From a virus, in the IMG/VR virus record IMGVR_UViG_3300010430_000018, positions 18,421-82,420 of that record: a stretch of DNA of 64,000 nt. One strand, 5' to 3'. Positions 34,685-42,563 of the stretch are shown piece after piece. Position 1 is the stretch's first letter; every line of letters begins with the position of its first letter. The notes beneath the pieces were generated by a model, which did no database searches, had not been told where the DNA came from, and saw nothing but the letters and a program-made list of their open reading frames with translations. The position numbers and the translations under genes are program-made.

Positions 34685-35077
34685 TTAATTAAAATCAACT
34701 ATTTCTATCCAAACTCCTGGATTTTGTTTATCATATGTATATTTCTCAAATGCTGGTATAATAAATTCTGCATTATCATCTTCTATCCATCCATACTTAA
34801 CCATATCATCTTGCACTGTTTGTGCAGGATTTATATAATCAAACTTATGACGGCTACCTCTAATAAATTCAAAAGATATTTTTATTGGTAACTCACGTGT
34901 TTTTAATGCTTCTTTAAATTCATCAGTATAGCTTAAATAAATAGCCTTAGTGGCCTTTCTATAATTCATTACAGCTTTACTAGCAATAAAGTATTTACCT
35001 GTCCAGCGTCTTCCGTTCTTACTTGAAGGAACATTACCTGGTATCCACCAACGCATTACTTTTTTTATTTCTCCCAT
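34685..35077 (-). CDS. RusA-like Holliday junction resolvase
   Basis: 130 residues. W-I-P-G-N-V-P-S-S-K-N near the N-terminus is followed by F-D-Y-I-N-P-A-Q-T-V-Q-D-D-M at 79-92 and G-W-I-E-D-D-N at 96-102. In RusA the metal-binding aspartates sit in D-x-D/N-N and the D-D of the G-x-I-x-D-D turn; here Asp80, Asp90/91 and Asp100/101 fit. RusA resolves branched DNA during recombination and before packaging. It is placed directly after the primase. Confidence 0.75.
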   Translation of the reverse strand: MGEIKKVMRWWIPGNVPSSKNGRRWTGKYFIASKAVMNYRKATKAIYLSYTDEFKEALKTRELPIKISFEFIRGSRHKFDYINPAQTVQDDMVKYGWIEDDNAEFIIPAFEKYTYDKQNPGVWIEIVDFN

Positions 35078-35078
35078 G

Positions 35079-36056
35079 TTATTTATTTAATGCTTCTTTT
35101 AATAGCGGTTTTAACATTGCATGAACTTTTTGGAAACCGTGTTCCCTCATTGCATCTGCAATATCTTTACTTAAAGTAGGATGAGTGCCATATACTTCAT
35201 ATGTCTTAGCATATCTTTCAATAGCTTCTATACCTGCTTTATCATTATCAAATAAAGTGATTACTTTTTTATACTTTTTTTTCAGATATTGTATTATGTG
35301 AGGTTTAATCATAGTATTCTCTGAGTCTGGTGCTATAACCTCTAAGTTATATCCCATACCTTTAAGACACATAGCATCTTTTAATGAAGAACATATTACT
35401 AAATAAGGTTGATTATATTTTAATTGATCTAACCCTTGTAAATAGTTTTTTACTTTAAAGAACTTATGTGTTTTACTTTTTGGTTGATAAAATTTAAATG
35501 GTTGCCCATCTTTATCAAAATATCCAAAACACATACTATTACCAATGCGTAAACTTTTAAATTCTGATCCTTTAGTTTTAATTAAATTAAAATAATCAAC
35601 AGGCTTAACATTATATTCTTCTAGTATTGTTTTTCCTATTCTATAACTTAACCAATACTTTTGATCAATTATACTCCAACCTTTAGTTTTAACAAAATCC
35701 AGTTTCCACTTAGGTTCTGGTACAATATCTTGAGTTTTATATTCGGGTGACTTTACATATTTATTATAGTCTGCAACTATTCTTTGCATAGCTTCTGCAT
35801 ACTCTATTTCAAATAGTGACTTTACTAAATCTATTTTATTACCACTTTTACCAGTTGAAAAATCTTTAAACTTATATTGCATTATTGTTTTATCAACATA
35901 TATGCAAAAGCTTGGTGTTCTTTCAGATGGATTAAAGATTGATTTAATCTTTACATCTTGTCCCGTAAGGGGTTCTGATAAATTTAAATAATATTGAAAT
36001 ATCCATGTGCTTGGTGCATCCGATCCTTCTAATACAAAATTTTTAGTACTAAACAT
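35079..36056 (-). CDS. DNA primase-like protein with variant TOPRIM domain
   Basis: 325 residues. The N-terminal half has the P-S-F-C-I-Y-V and F-K-D-F-S-T-G-K-S-G-N pattern of CHC2-type primase cores, but no cysteine-rich zinc finger. The TOPRIM domain begins Y-L-V-I-C-S-S-L-K-D at 218-227, where the catalytic Glu is replaced by Ser223/224. It contains L-F-D-N-D-K-A-G at 268-275 with both aspartates (270, 272). It would make RNA primers with the DnaB-type helicase, or load DNA in a modified way given the missing Glu. Its start lies within a palindromic 18-mer shared with the upstream gene. Confidence 0.8.
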   Translation of the reverse strand: MFSTKNFVLEGSDAPSTWIFQYYLNLSEPLTGQDVKIKSIFNPSERTPSFCIYVDKTIMQYKFKDFSTGKSGNKIDLVKSLFEIEYAEAMQRIVADYNKYVKSPEYKTQDIVPEPKWKLDFVKTKGWSIIDQKYWLSYRIGKTILEEYNVKPVDYFNLIKTKGSEFKSLRIGNSMCFGYFDKDGQPFKFYQPKSKTHKFFKVKNYLQGLDQLKYNQPYLVICSSLKDAMCLKGMGYNLEVIAPDSENTMIKPHIIQYLKKKYKKVITLFDNDKAGIEAIERYAKTYEVYGTHPTLSKDIADAMREHGFQKVHAMLKPLLKEALNK

Positions 36057-36059
36057 AAT
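36042..36059 (-). repeat. Palindromic 18-mer over the primase start codon (copy 1)
   Basis: ATTATGTTTAGTACTAAA on the minus strand spans the start codon and contains the perfect palindrome TTTAGTACTAAA. An identical 18-mer covers the start of the next upstream gene (36780-36797). Confidence 0.75.
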
Positions 36060-36077
36060 CCAAATGTATTAAAAAGA

Positions 36078-36106
36078 AATGGGCTCAGCATTACACTAAG
36101 CCCATT
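36078..36106 (-). terminator. Hairpin terminator between ssDNA-binding-like gene and primase
   Basis: AATGGGCT, 13-base loop, AGCCCATT: a perfect 8-bp stem. On the minus strand it is followed by TCTTTTT. It would reduce read-through from the highly expressed type of gene upstream into primase. Confidence 0.7.
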
Positions 36107-36119
36107 CTTTTAATTAATA

Positions 36120-36794
36120 TTATAGGTCAAAATCATCACCTACTACTTTAGCTGGTTCAAAGCTATTTGTTTTAGGTTCATCATTTTTTACTAATTTTCT
36201 TAAATGATTAGTATTATTACTATCAAATTGTAAGAGTCTGCTGTTCTCAGCATTTAAAGCTTCAATTGGTACACCGTCTTTACTTCTCTTAGGTAAAAAT
36301 AGATCATTATTAATATAACCATCTCTGTTTTCCCATTCACGTGCACCTAAACAAACATTAATGTATTCACTATTAGAGAATAATTTATTACACTCTACCA
36401 TAAATGTTTCAATTGTATTGGCTTCAATTTTATCTAGCTCAGCTCTTTTACCAAGTGCTTCTGATAAAAACACCATAGATTTTAATACTTCTGTATCTCT
36501 AGATATTTCTGTTCCACTTTGTAAAGTTGTATCTTTATATGGATACGGGCTAAATCTTACTCTACCAACTTGTCCTTCATATTTTGGTCCATTTGGGTTG
36601 TCCATATCTTTTAAGAAACCATTAAACTCTCCTGTTACAGGCTCTGATTCAACATGCAGTACAATATTGTATGCTTCTGTATCATAAGGTGTTTGATCAA
36701 ATGATATTGAGTTAATTTTAACTACTTGATTACCTGGTTCAATTACAGGTTTTGTTCCGCCTGTGTTTACAGACATGTCTTTAGTACTAAACAT
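36120..36794 (-). CDS. ssDNA-binding-like protein with acidic tail
   Basis: 224 residues. The body is beta-rich (V-V-K-I-N-S-I-S-F-D, Y-N-I-V-L-H-V-E-S-E, V-G-R-V-R-F-S-P-Y). The C-terminus ends V-V-G-D-D-F-D-L, an acidic-hydrophobic tip like those that ssDNA-binding proteins use to recruit partners. It stands between a RecA-fold ATPase and primase and has its own terminator, as expected for an abundant protein. The assignment rests on tail, fold pattern and context, not on a family match. Confidence 0.55.
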   Translation of the reverse strand: MFSTKDMSVNTGGTKPVIEPGNQVVKINSISFDQTPYDTEAYNIVLHVESEPVTGEFNGFLKDMDNPNGPKYEGQVGRVRFSPYPYKDTTLQSGTEISRDTEVLKSMVFLSEALGKRAELDKIEANTIETFMVECNKLFSNSEYINVCLGAREWENRDGYINNDLFLPKRSKDGVPIEALNAENSRLLQFDSNNTNHLRKLVKNDEPKTNSFEPAKVVGDDFDL

Positions 36795-36797
36795 AAT
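36780..36797 (-). repeat. Palindromic 18-mer over a start codon (copy 2)
   Basis: Identical to the 18-mer at 36042-36059, again placed with ATG inside and encoding the same N-terminus M-F-S-T-K. The core TTTAGTACTAAA is a perfect 12-bp palindrome, able to act as an operator or as an RNA hairpin over the start. Confidence 0.75.
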
Positions 36798-36826
36798 TTA
36801 CTTTTTTTATTTATTTATTAATTAAT

Positions 36827-37510
36827 TTACTCTTCATATTTTTCAATGCAATCTTTTACATACTGTAGGTCATTAGGAATGAAGAAATCCTCAAACATAC
36901 CCATAGGTGATTTACATGTGTTCTCTCCTGAGTTTTGAGTTTCAAAACCATATTCAAGCACACCATCATCATTTTTATTTACTCTTCCAAATAATACTAT
37001 AGAAAAGAGACCTTCCAAAGTTAAAGCATTATCAATCATTTTACCAATTGTTTTTGCTTTGATCTTTCTATTTCCGTTTATATCAGTAGAATCTTCTGAG
37101 TGTGTCAAAAAGATTACAGTTAAGTCTTCTCTTAAATCTTTAGGTAACTTAGCAACCATGGCTAAATTAGATGCAATCTGAGTAAACTTATCATATCCTT
37201 TTTCATTAGCTCTATCAAAATATTCAAAAGAACTCATATACTGCCAGTCATCAACAACTATTGTTTTTATATCTGGCATTTTATCATTAACATGCTTCAT
37301 TGCCTTTATAATACCAGGAGCACTTGCTGCTGATGTTAAATTACCTTTGGGGTTATCTTTAGTTATTTGAGTATACTTACTCTTATAACCTTTGAAAGGT
37401 AAAGGCTTATTTGCAATGTTTATAATGAAAGTCTCTTTAGGGTTTAATGTTCTGATTGAGGTAGACTTTCCTGTACCTGAATCTGCAATTACTAATACGC
37501 TTTGTGCCAT
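36827..37510 (-). CDS. RecA-fold ATPase (AAA_24/Sak4-like)
   Basis: 227 residues. Walker A A-D-S-G-T-G-K-S-T at 9-17 directly at the N-terminus, Walker B I-V-V-D-D-W-Q, and the strand V-I-F-L-T-H-S-E. This is the compact RecA-like core of phage AAA_24 proteins such as Sak4 recombinases, which promote strand annealing together with the phage ssDNA-binding protein. The downstream gene is the ssDNA-binding-like protein. It could instead be a helicase-loader-like ATPase. Confidence 0.75.
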   Translation of the reverse strand: MAQSVLVIADSGTGKSTSIRTLNPKETFIINIANKPLPFKGYKSKYTQITKDNPKGNLTSAASAPGIIKAMKHVNDKMPDIKTIVVDDWQYMSSFEYFDRANEKGYDKFTQIASNLAMVAKLPKDLREDLTVIFLTHSEDSTDINGNRKIKAKTIGKMIDNALTLEGLFSIVLFGRVNKNDDGVLEYGFETQNSGENTCKSPMGMFEDFFIPNDLQYVKDCIEKYEE

Positions 37511-37511
37511 T

Positions 37512-38066
37512 TTATTTAATTAATTTATTGATTACTTTTGTTAAGGTTATTATTGACTGATTGATATCTTCTAATTTATTTACCAATGCGTCTTCTTTAT
37601 TAACTGGATCTGGTCCGGTTAAATCTTCAAAGGGTATAGGTTTACTTATATTAGTAATACTACCCTTTCTATTTGTTACATCATTAATAACTTTTAACTC
37701 TGTAACAGGAATAAGATGTCTTTGAAAACCTGTACTGGAAGTAATTAATTCATATTCAGTTTTCCAATGAGGATTATACTTATGTAAGTACAATGTTCTT
37801 TTTGGATCTTCTGAATCATAATCTATACTAACAAATTCAGTATATACATTTTCTTCTTTTTCAAGTTCACTTGGAAAAAAGCTAACATGTAATTCATCTT
37901 TGCCTTTAGGTCTATAAGCCATCTTAGGAATATATAAAGCATTTATAATACCTTCTTTTTGAAAGTAATCTTCATGCTCTTCTCTTAATGTTGCAACTTT
38001 TTTTTTACGTTGCTCTGGTGTTAATCCCATTTTCTGTGTTTTATTTATGTTTTTAGTATTTATCAT
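37512..38066 (-). CDS. 184-residue protein of unknown function in the replisome operon
   Basis: The ATG overlaps the helicase stop (ATGA), so it is translated with it. A basic helical N-terminus (P-E-Q-R-K-K-K-V-A-T-L-R-E-E-H), a beta-rich middle and a C-terminal coiled-coil-like helix (L-V-N-K-L-E-D-I-N-Q-S-I-I-T-L) are visible. No family is recognised; a helicase accessory is a reasonable guess from coupling. Confidence 0.55.
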   Translation of the reverse strand: MINTKNINKTQKMGLTPEQRKKKVATLREEHEDYFQKEGIINALYIPKMAYRPKGKDELHVSFFPSELEKEENVYTEFVSIDYDSEDPKRTLYLHKYNPHWKTEYELITSSTGFQRHLIPVTELKVINDVTNRKGSITNISKPIPFEDLTGPDPVNKEDALVNKLEDINQSIITLTKVINKLIK

Positions 38067-39019
38067 CTTCTTTCTTGTTGGCCCGGAGTAGGCATTTCTT
38101 CTATTTGCATTTGTTCAAACTTTGCTTTAAAGAAACTCATTCTTGCATCTCCATTTCTGGCTTTTAAGAAGTGTAAAACTAAAGTTCTATCATTTTCTAT
38201 TATATATCTATCAGGTCCATAGAATCTAATTTTTTGTTTAGCAGGTCTGTTAATACCTATTAAAGTATCTGCATGCTGTAACATTGCATCTGATCCAAAT
38301 ATATCTGACTCAAGTATATAATTTCCATATTTACCATCTATTGCTCTGTCAGGATTATCTATATTCCTATTAAGTTGTGACAAAGCAATAAATAAACAAG
38401 GATAATCTCTTTTACATTGCGTAAAGAATTCACCTAACTCAAATAACATATCTAATGTGCTATTTTGGTATGGTGCTCTCTTAACTAACATAGTATGATC
38501 AAGAGTTATCATTGTATTTTTACCTTTATGTGCAGTCATATATTTATCAATTTGCTCACGCATTTGATTAACTGTCATAGGTGTAGATATAATATCAACA
38601 GGATACTTTACTCTTTCTTTAGCATACTGGTGACATTTATTTAAAGTGTCTGTAGTTAATACACTACCAGCACTACATAGTTCTTTATAAGTTTTACCCG
38701 TTATAGAACTAAACTCTCTTATAGCTGAGGTTCTTCCTACCATTTCAAATTGAAATTCTAAAACTCTGAATTCATCATTTGGATTTAGCATGAATGACTC
38801 TCTAATTATTTGATCTTTAATTAACGTTTTACCTGAGCCAGGTCTTCCACCAATTACAGTTAGAGTATTCCATTCTAAACCATCAGTGGTTGCGTCATTA
38901 AATTTAGGCCATGGAGTATAGATTGATTTCTCTTCTCCTGTTGACCTTCTAAACATATATTTAAGCGCTTCATTAAAGGCAGTATACTGCCCCACCCATG
39001 ATTCTTTGGTTTTACTCAT
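38063..39019 (-). CDS. DnaB-type replicative helicase (C-terminal RecA domain)
   Basis: 318 residues. Walker A G-G-R-P-G-S-G-K-T at 57-65, Walker B M-I-T-L-D-H-T, and S-Q-L-N-R, the motif H3 of DnaB helicases. G-S-D-A-M-L-Q-H-A-D-T precedes the C-terminal arginine region (F-L-K-A-R-N-G). The N-terminal primase-binding domain of cellular DnaB is absent or much reduced. It overlaps the next upstream and downstream genes by 4 bases each, consistent with coupled expression of the replisome. Confidence 0.85.
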   Translation of the reverse strand: MSKTKESWVGQYTAFNEALKYMFRRSTGEEKSIYTPWPKFNDATTDGLEWNTLTVIGGRPGSGKTLIKDQIIRESFMLNPNDEFRVLEFQFEMVGRTSAIREFSSITGKTYKELCSAGSVLTTDTLNKCHQYAKERVKYPVDIISTPMTVNQMREQIDKYMTAHKGKNTMITLDHTMLVKRAPYQNSTLDMLFELGEFFTQCKRDYPCLFIALSQLNRNIDNPDRAIDGKYGNYILESDIFGSDAMLQHADTLIGINRPAKQKIRFYGPDRYIIENDRTLVLHFLKARNGDARMSFFKAKFEQMQIEEMPTPGQQERR

Positions 39020-39570
39020 ACTACATTTTCTTTAAAGTGTTCATCTTCTGTAGATATACCTTCAATAGTCATATCACAGTAGTCTGCTAACGTAGAGTGC
39101 TTTACTCTATGCTTATCTTGCTTACATATAAAGTATTGACTTGTTTGCATATACATATACTCTTTGTCTCTATACTCATTAACATACATGCTTGTTGCTT
39201 TCATCACATCATCCCATGTATGATCATATGTCTCAAAGAACCATCTAAATGCATCACTAAGTGCTTTAACATTATTTCTTGCTGGCTTACCACTTGGTAA
39301 TTTTTTAGCAGGAAATATTTCTCTATAAGTATTTATATTATCTATAGAGTTTTTACCCATTAATGCTATATCTGTTTTCTTTTTTGCTTTTATAAAGTAA
39401 TTGTCCATTCTAACTATAAATAGTTTAGCTTTAGGTGTTAGAACAAACTTACTGTCTTTTTTTTTTAAGTACTTTTCATCAATTAAATCAAGTACATCTT
39501 GTTTAGTTATGTATGGCAAGGAGACGCCTTGCTTGATCCCAAATAGTATCTGTAACTGGTTTGGGGTCAT
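39016..39570 (-). CDS. 184-residue protein of unknown function between DnaA-domain and helicase genes
   Basis: The start at 39570 (M-T-P-N-Q-L-Q-I-L-F) is preferred; an upstream Met at 39606 is possible. The first half looks like a winged helix (I-T-K-Q-D-V-L-D-L-I-D-E-K-Y-L-K-K-K-D), the second half is helical and aromatic. It overlaps the DnaA-domain gene by 68 bases and the helicase gene by 4. It could be a helicase loader or initiator partner by position; no motif proves it. Confidence 0.5.
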   Translation of the reverse strand: MTPNQLQILFGIKQGVSLPYITKQDVLDLIDEKYLKKKDSKFVLTPKAKLFIVRMDNYFIKAKKKTDIALMGKNSIDNINTYREIFPAKKLPSGKPARNNVKALSDAFRWFFETYDHTWDDVMKATSMYVNEYRDKEYMYMQTSQYFICKQDKHRVKHSTLADYCDMTIEGISTEDEHFKENVV

Positions 39571-40021
39571 CTTTGCTTTTAAGATTTTCTGGAATAGTTC
39601 CCACATAATTTTTTAGTTCATTAATTATATTATTATATACATCTATTGTAAACTTATCATTGATATCCATACCATTACTAACTCTTTTACATGAATTTAT
39701 AACTGTAGCATGAGTTCTTTCTAAGTATATTCCTATTTTATTTTTAGTGTATCCTAAACTATATGCTATATAACAAAAATTATGTAGGTATATCATATAC
39801 TCCTTAACTCTTGTTCTATTTAATAGGGAAGTTATGTGTGTAAATTTTGGAATATCACGGTAAAGTGTTGCTAAAGTAACTATTTCTAAAGTTGTTAGTG
39901 TAATTTTATTATCTTCTTTAGGTGGTACAAATACATGTAGGTTCACACCATAATCAGCATAAAATTTACTCTTGAAGTCACGTATTACTTCTTTTTGTTC
40001 AACTAATTGGCTTTCAGGCAT
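39503..40021 (-). CDS. DnaA domain IV-like DNA-binding protein
   Basis: 172 residues. Residues 91-113 (Y-T-K-N-K-I-G-I-Y-L-E-R-T-H-A-T-V-I-N) match the DnaA C-terminal signature, in which R-x-H-x-T-V contacts the DnaA box. There is no Walker A, so the ATPase domain of DnaA is missing. It is a candidate origin-recognition protein that would bring the downstream helicase to the phage origin. The ATG follows an A-rich leader. It is the first replication gene after uracil-DNA glycosylase. Confidence 0.7.
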   Translation of the reverse strand: MPESQLVEQKEVIRDFKSKFYADYGVNLHVFVPPKEDNKITLTTLEIVTLATLYRDIPKFTHITSLLNRTRVKEYMIYLHNFCYIAYSLGYTKNKIGIYLERTHATVINSCKRVSNGMDINDKFTIDVYNNIINELKNYVGTIPENLKSKDDPKPVTDTIWDQARRLLAIHN

Positions 40022-40057
40022 TTATATTGGTTTTTGGTTATACAAATGTAATGATTA

Positions 40058-40768
40058 TTACCATTGTATACAAGCTTTATCTTGTTTAATTAGTTCATCA
40101 TTAACTTTATTAAATACGTCTTTACAATCCCATTCTCCACCCCTATAAGCGGCAGATGCAGGATGTGCTACTTTAAATATTTTCATATTAGATAATAAGG
40201 GTGCCCACTCTTCAGCTTTTCTACCCATTAAAATAAATATCAAATCTTTATTATGTCTATTTAGTGTATCAAATAGATATTCTGTAAATGATTTCCAAAT
40301 TCCATAGTGTGAACCAATTTTATTTACTTCTACAGTTAATGCTGTATTAATTAATAATACGCCTTGATTAGACCAACGCTTTAGATCACATTCTTCTGGT
40401 GTATATATAACTCTACCTGTGTCAGTAAAATCACCTATAGTTTGTTTAAGTATATACTGCAGGGATTTTTCAGCTTTTCCTTTATTGCTACAGCTAAATG
40501 CTATACCATCAGCTACACCTAATTGTGGATATGGGTCCTGACCAACTATAACTACTTTTGTTTCTTTATAAGGACACTCTACAAAAGCATTAAATGTATC
40601 CTTAAATTTAGGTGTAAATCTTCTACCATTATTTACACTATTAACTAATGTATTCATAATATGGTCAAAGCTTAATCCATTTATATATGGTGATAGTACA
40701 CGTTCCCATCCGCTATCATTTAATTTTTTAATTAGATTATCTCTTAAATTATTTATATTGATTTCCAT
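40058..40768 (-). CDS. ung: Uracil-DNA glycosylase, family 1
   Basis: 236 residues from the ATG at 40768; a Met 30 bases upstream is less likely. Motif A G-Q-D-P-Y-P at 76-81 carries the catalytic Asp78. The conserved segment G-V-L-L-I-N-T-A-L-T-V is present. Motif B is H-P-A-S-A-A-Y, with His202, in place of the usual H-P-S-P-L-S, a tolerated variation. The enzyme removes uracil from DNA. In phages with ribonucleotide reductase but no visible dUTPase, it can limit uracil misincorporation; crAss-like phages often carry it. First gene of the leftward replication operon. Confidence 0.93.
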   Translation of the reverse strand: MEININNLRDNLIKKLNDSGWERVLSPYINGLSFDHIMNTLVNSVNNGRRFTPKFKDTFNAFVECPYKETKVVIVGQDPYPQLGVADGIAFSCSNKGKAEKSLQYILKQTIGDFTDTGRVIYTPEECDLKRWSNQGVLLINTALTVEVNKIGSHYGIWKSFTEYLFDTLNRHNKDLIFILMGRKAEEWAPLLSNMKIFKVAHPASAAYRGGEWDCKDVFNKVNDELIKQDKACIQW

Positions 40769-40811
40769 TTTTATTATATTATTACTATATTTACACATTA
40801 AAATTATTACT

Positions 40812-41246
40812 ATGGCAGAAGATAAAGAAAGATTACAAACCTATGTTACTTATGATTTAGCATCTATAATTAAAGATATTGAAGTATCTGCTTCTTACAT
40901 TCCTGCATTACAATCTATGATTACTAGAAAGATTATGACAAGTGATAAAGTTGATGAAATTGGTACCATCTTTACTAAGTTTGAAAAAATGGTTAAAAAC
41001 TCACAAGATAAAGTACCTGAAGATGAGGCTAATTTATCTTTTGATCAATGGGAAGCTGATTTATACATTTTATTTTCTTTAGTTCAAATGTTTAAGTATA
41101 AAGCTAAAGAACAGAATCTTGAAATTAAACAAGAGACTACTACTACTAAAGCTGAGTTTGAACAATTAGCAAGAGATGCATTTAACGGTGAAGATATTAC
41201 ACAAAAATTAAAGGACTTAGACTCTACACTAAAAATAGTTAAGTAA
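40812..41246 (+). CDS. Lone plus-strand gene, 144-residue helical protein
   Basis: The start at 40812 is chosen because an in-frame extension to 40758 would overlap the glycosylase start and reads as low-complexity hydrophobic. The protein is helical, charged, with F-E-Q-L-A-R-D-A-F-N-G-E-D near the end. It is the only rightward gene between 23 kb and 50 kb, divergent from glycosylase with 43 AT-rich bases between them. Its stop abuts the stop of the opposing gene with no gap. Function unknown. Confidence 0.6.
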   Translation: MAEDKERLQTYVTYDLASIIKDIEVSASYIPALQSMITRKIMTSDKVDEIGTIFTKFEKMVKNSQDKVPEDEANLSFDQWEADLYILFSLVQMFKYKAKEQNLEIKQETTTTKAEFEQLARDAFNGEDITQKLKDLDSTLKIVK

Positions 41247-41630
41247 CTATCTTAATTGCATACCACTAAAATCTCCTATCTCAAGACATGCTTGTATAGC
41301 TAGATTTAGTTCTTCTTTATCACATTTACCAAAAGACTTACAAAACTCTACTCCATTTTTATTAAAACATAGGCCAGCTTTACGCTTGACTTGTAGTTTT
41401 ACTTCTTCAAAAGTATGACCTATTTCATTTGCTATTTCTCTTATCATAGCATGTACTCTGGCTAATTGTGGATTACTACCTTTACCATCTTGTACACCTA
41501 TAAATAATTCTATACGTGCACCTTCAGGCATTTCTTTTAAAAAATTATTATATTTACTTTCATAAGCTTTTATAGGAAAGTGTAATTTACCATCTTTTAT
41601 TGTTGCTTGAACAAATAGTTGATTTCTCAT
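41247..41630 (-). CDS. 127-residue protein, possibly NinB-like
   Basis: The start at 41630 gives an exact ATGA overlap with the upstream stop; Met at 41636 is possible. N-P-Q-L-A-R-V-H-A-M-I-R-E-I-A-N-E-I-G-H-T-F-E-E resembles the Q-L/H-x-x-I-R-x-I-A helix of NinB/Orf-type recombination mediators. It is followed by V-K-L-Q-V-K-R-K-A-G-L and a C-terminal helix. The match is weak and by eye. It ends the chain of small minus-strand genes. Confidence 0.4.
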   Translation of the reverse strand: MRNQLFVQATIKDGKLHFPIKAYESKYNNFLKEMPEGARIELFIGVQDGKGSNPQLARVHAMIREIANEIGHTFEEVKLQVKRKAGLCFNKNGVEFCKSFGKCDKEELNLAIQACLEIGDFSGMQLR

Positions 41631-41764
41631 AAACATTTATTTATTATAGATAAGACAATCAGTAAGCCCAAACATGCTAATATAGTTATACCAGCAACTT
41701 TTTCTGTTTGTTCTACTTGATACTTACTTCTTCCCTGTCTGTATTTTTTGTCTTCTTCTGTCAT
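41627..41764 (-). CDS. 45-residue single-helix membrane protein
   Basis: Starts on ATGA overlap with the previous gene and ends on ATGA overlap with the next. A charged N-terminus (M-T-E-E-D-K-K-Y-R-Q-G-R) precedes one transmembrane helix (V-A-G-I-T-I-L-A-C-L-G-L-L-I-V-L-S-I-I). Function unknown. Confidence 0.55.
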   Translation of the reverse strand: MTEEDKKYRQGRSKYQVEQTEKVAGITILACLGLLIVLSIINKCL

Positions 41765-41919
41765 AACATTTCTTTTATTTCTATTAGTAAAGAATATGCA
41801 ACGTCTAGATTTCTTTGATTCATACCTGGCATTACTTCCACGTCTTCCAAATAATCTATGACATCATTTAATTTATCCTTTATTTCATTTATATTATCAT
41901 CTATTCTATTTATCATCAT
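41761..41919 (-). CDS. 52-residue helical/coiled-coil peptide
   Basis: Coupled by ATGA overlaps on both sides. The sequence is an acidic helix with I/L heptads (I-D-D-N-I-N-E-I-K-D-K-L-N-D-V-I-D-Y-L). It probably dimerises. Function unknown. Confidence 0.5.
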   Translation of the reverse strand: MMINRIDDNINEIKDKLNDVIDYLEDVEVMPGMNQRNLDVAYSLLIEIKEML

Positions 41920-42065
41920 CTTTTATTTTCTAGATCCCATAACCAACCATAATCTGGATCATGTGGATCTACTTCATCCTGCGTATGAACTCTTACACGA
42001 ACCCATACATCATTGACTAATTTATATGTTTTACCGTTTTTATGTTTTACTATTTCTTCACTCAT
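41916..42065 (-). CDS. 49-residue small beta-rich protein
   Basis: Overlaps both neighbours by a few bases. M-S-E-E-I-V-K-H-K-N-G-K-T-Y-K-L-V-N-D-V-W-V-R-V looks like a short beta hairpin domain, followed by D-P-H-D-P-D-Y-G-W-L-W. Function unknown. Confidence 0.5.
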   Translation of the reverse strand: MSEEIVKHKNGKTYKLVNDVWVRVRVHTQDEVDPHDPDYGWLWDLENKR

Positions 42066-42321
42066 GATATTTTTCAATTATTTCATCTGATAAAAATTCT
42101 GGATCTATTAATCCTAATACATCTACTATACTGGAACTACCTTCATCATTTTCTAATTCACACCATATACGAATCATTTCTGCTGATGGAGCTGTTCCTG
42201 GTGTTCCTGGATCTCCATTTGAATCATACATTTGATCAGGTTCTCCAGGATAATAATAATATTCTACTTCTACTTCATTACCAAATAAAGTCATTGGTAC
42301 TACGTTTACTGATGCTCCCAT
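42058..42321 (-). CDS. 87-residue acidic protein of unknown function
   Basis: Begins M-G-A-S-V-N-V-V-P-M-T-L-F-G-N-E-V-E-V-E-Y-Y-Y-Y-P in a beta pattern, with a Gly/Pro/Ser-rich linker (D-P-G-T-P-G-T-A-P-S) and an acidic helical end. Overlaps the next gene by 8 bases. Similar short proteins exist in marine phages (recollection). The plus-strand reading frame opposite it is a shadow. Confidence 0.55.
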   Translation of the reverse strand: MGASVNVVPMTLFGNEVEVEYYYYPGEPDQMYDSNGDPGTPGTAPSAEMIRIWCELENDEGSSSIVDVLGLIDPEFLSDEIIEKYHE

Positions 42322-42563
42322 TATTTATATCTTAATACGTTATTATCTATAAATATGAACTCTTGTCCACATTTTTTACATACACCTTCTTCTTCATGAG
42401 TTCTTAAAACATAACTCCTTGTACAATTTGGACATGGTGTTTCTTCTGAAGGTATAAACTCTTCAACTGAAGGGCGTGCAAGACCATGTATCATAGCATC
42501 ATGTGCACCACGATACTCAGAGTTATGTCTTTCTTCCATAAATAATTCTTTCATTTTTCCCAT
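42321..42563 (-). CDS. 80-residue zinc-ribbon protein
   Basis: C-P-N-C and C-K-K-C-G in the C-terminal half form a zinc ribbon of the transcription-factor kind. The N-terminal half is helical (M-G-K-M-K-E-L-F-M-E-E). Met4 at 42554 would give an exact ATGA overlap with the upstream stop; Met1 is given. It may bind nucleic acid or host transcription machinery. Function unknown. Confidence 0.6.
   Translation of the reverse strand: MGKMKELFMEERHNSEYRGAHDAMIHGLARPSVEEFIPSEETPCPNCTRSYVLRTHEEEGVCKKCGQEFIFIDNNVLRYK

Noticed and set aside
40758-40811. N-terminal extension of the 144-residue gene into the glycosylase start
   Set aside because: It would place a hydrophobic low-complexity segment before the helical body and remove the divergent promoter gap.
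42042-42335. Plus-strand frame of 97 residues opposite the 87-residue acidic gene
   Set aside because: Leu/His/Phe-rich shadow of the minus-strand gene, which fits an overlapping operon with its neighbours.
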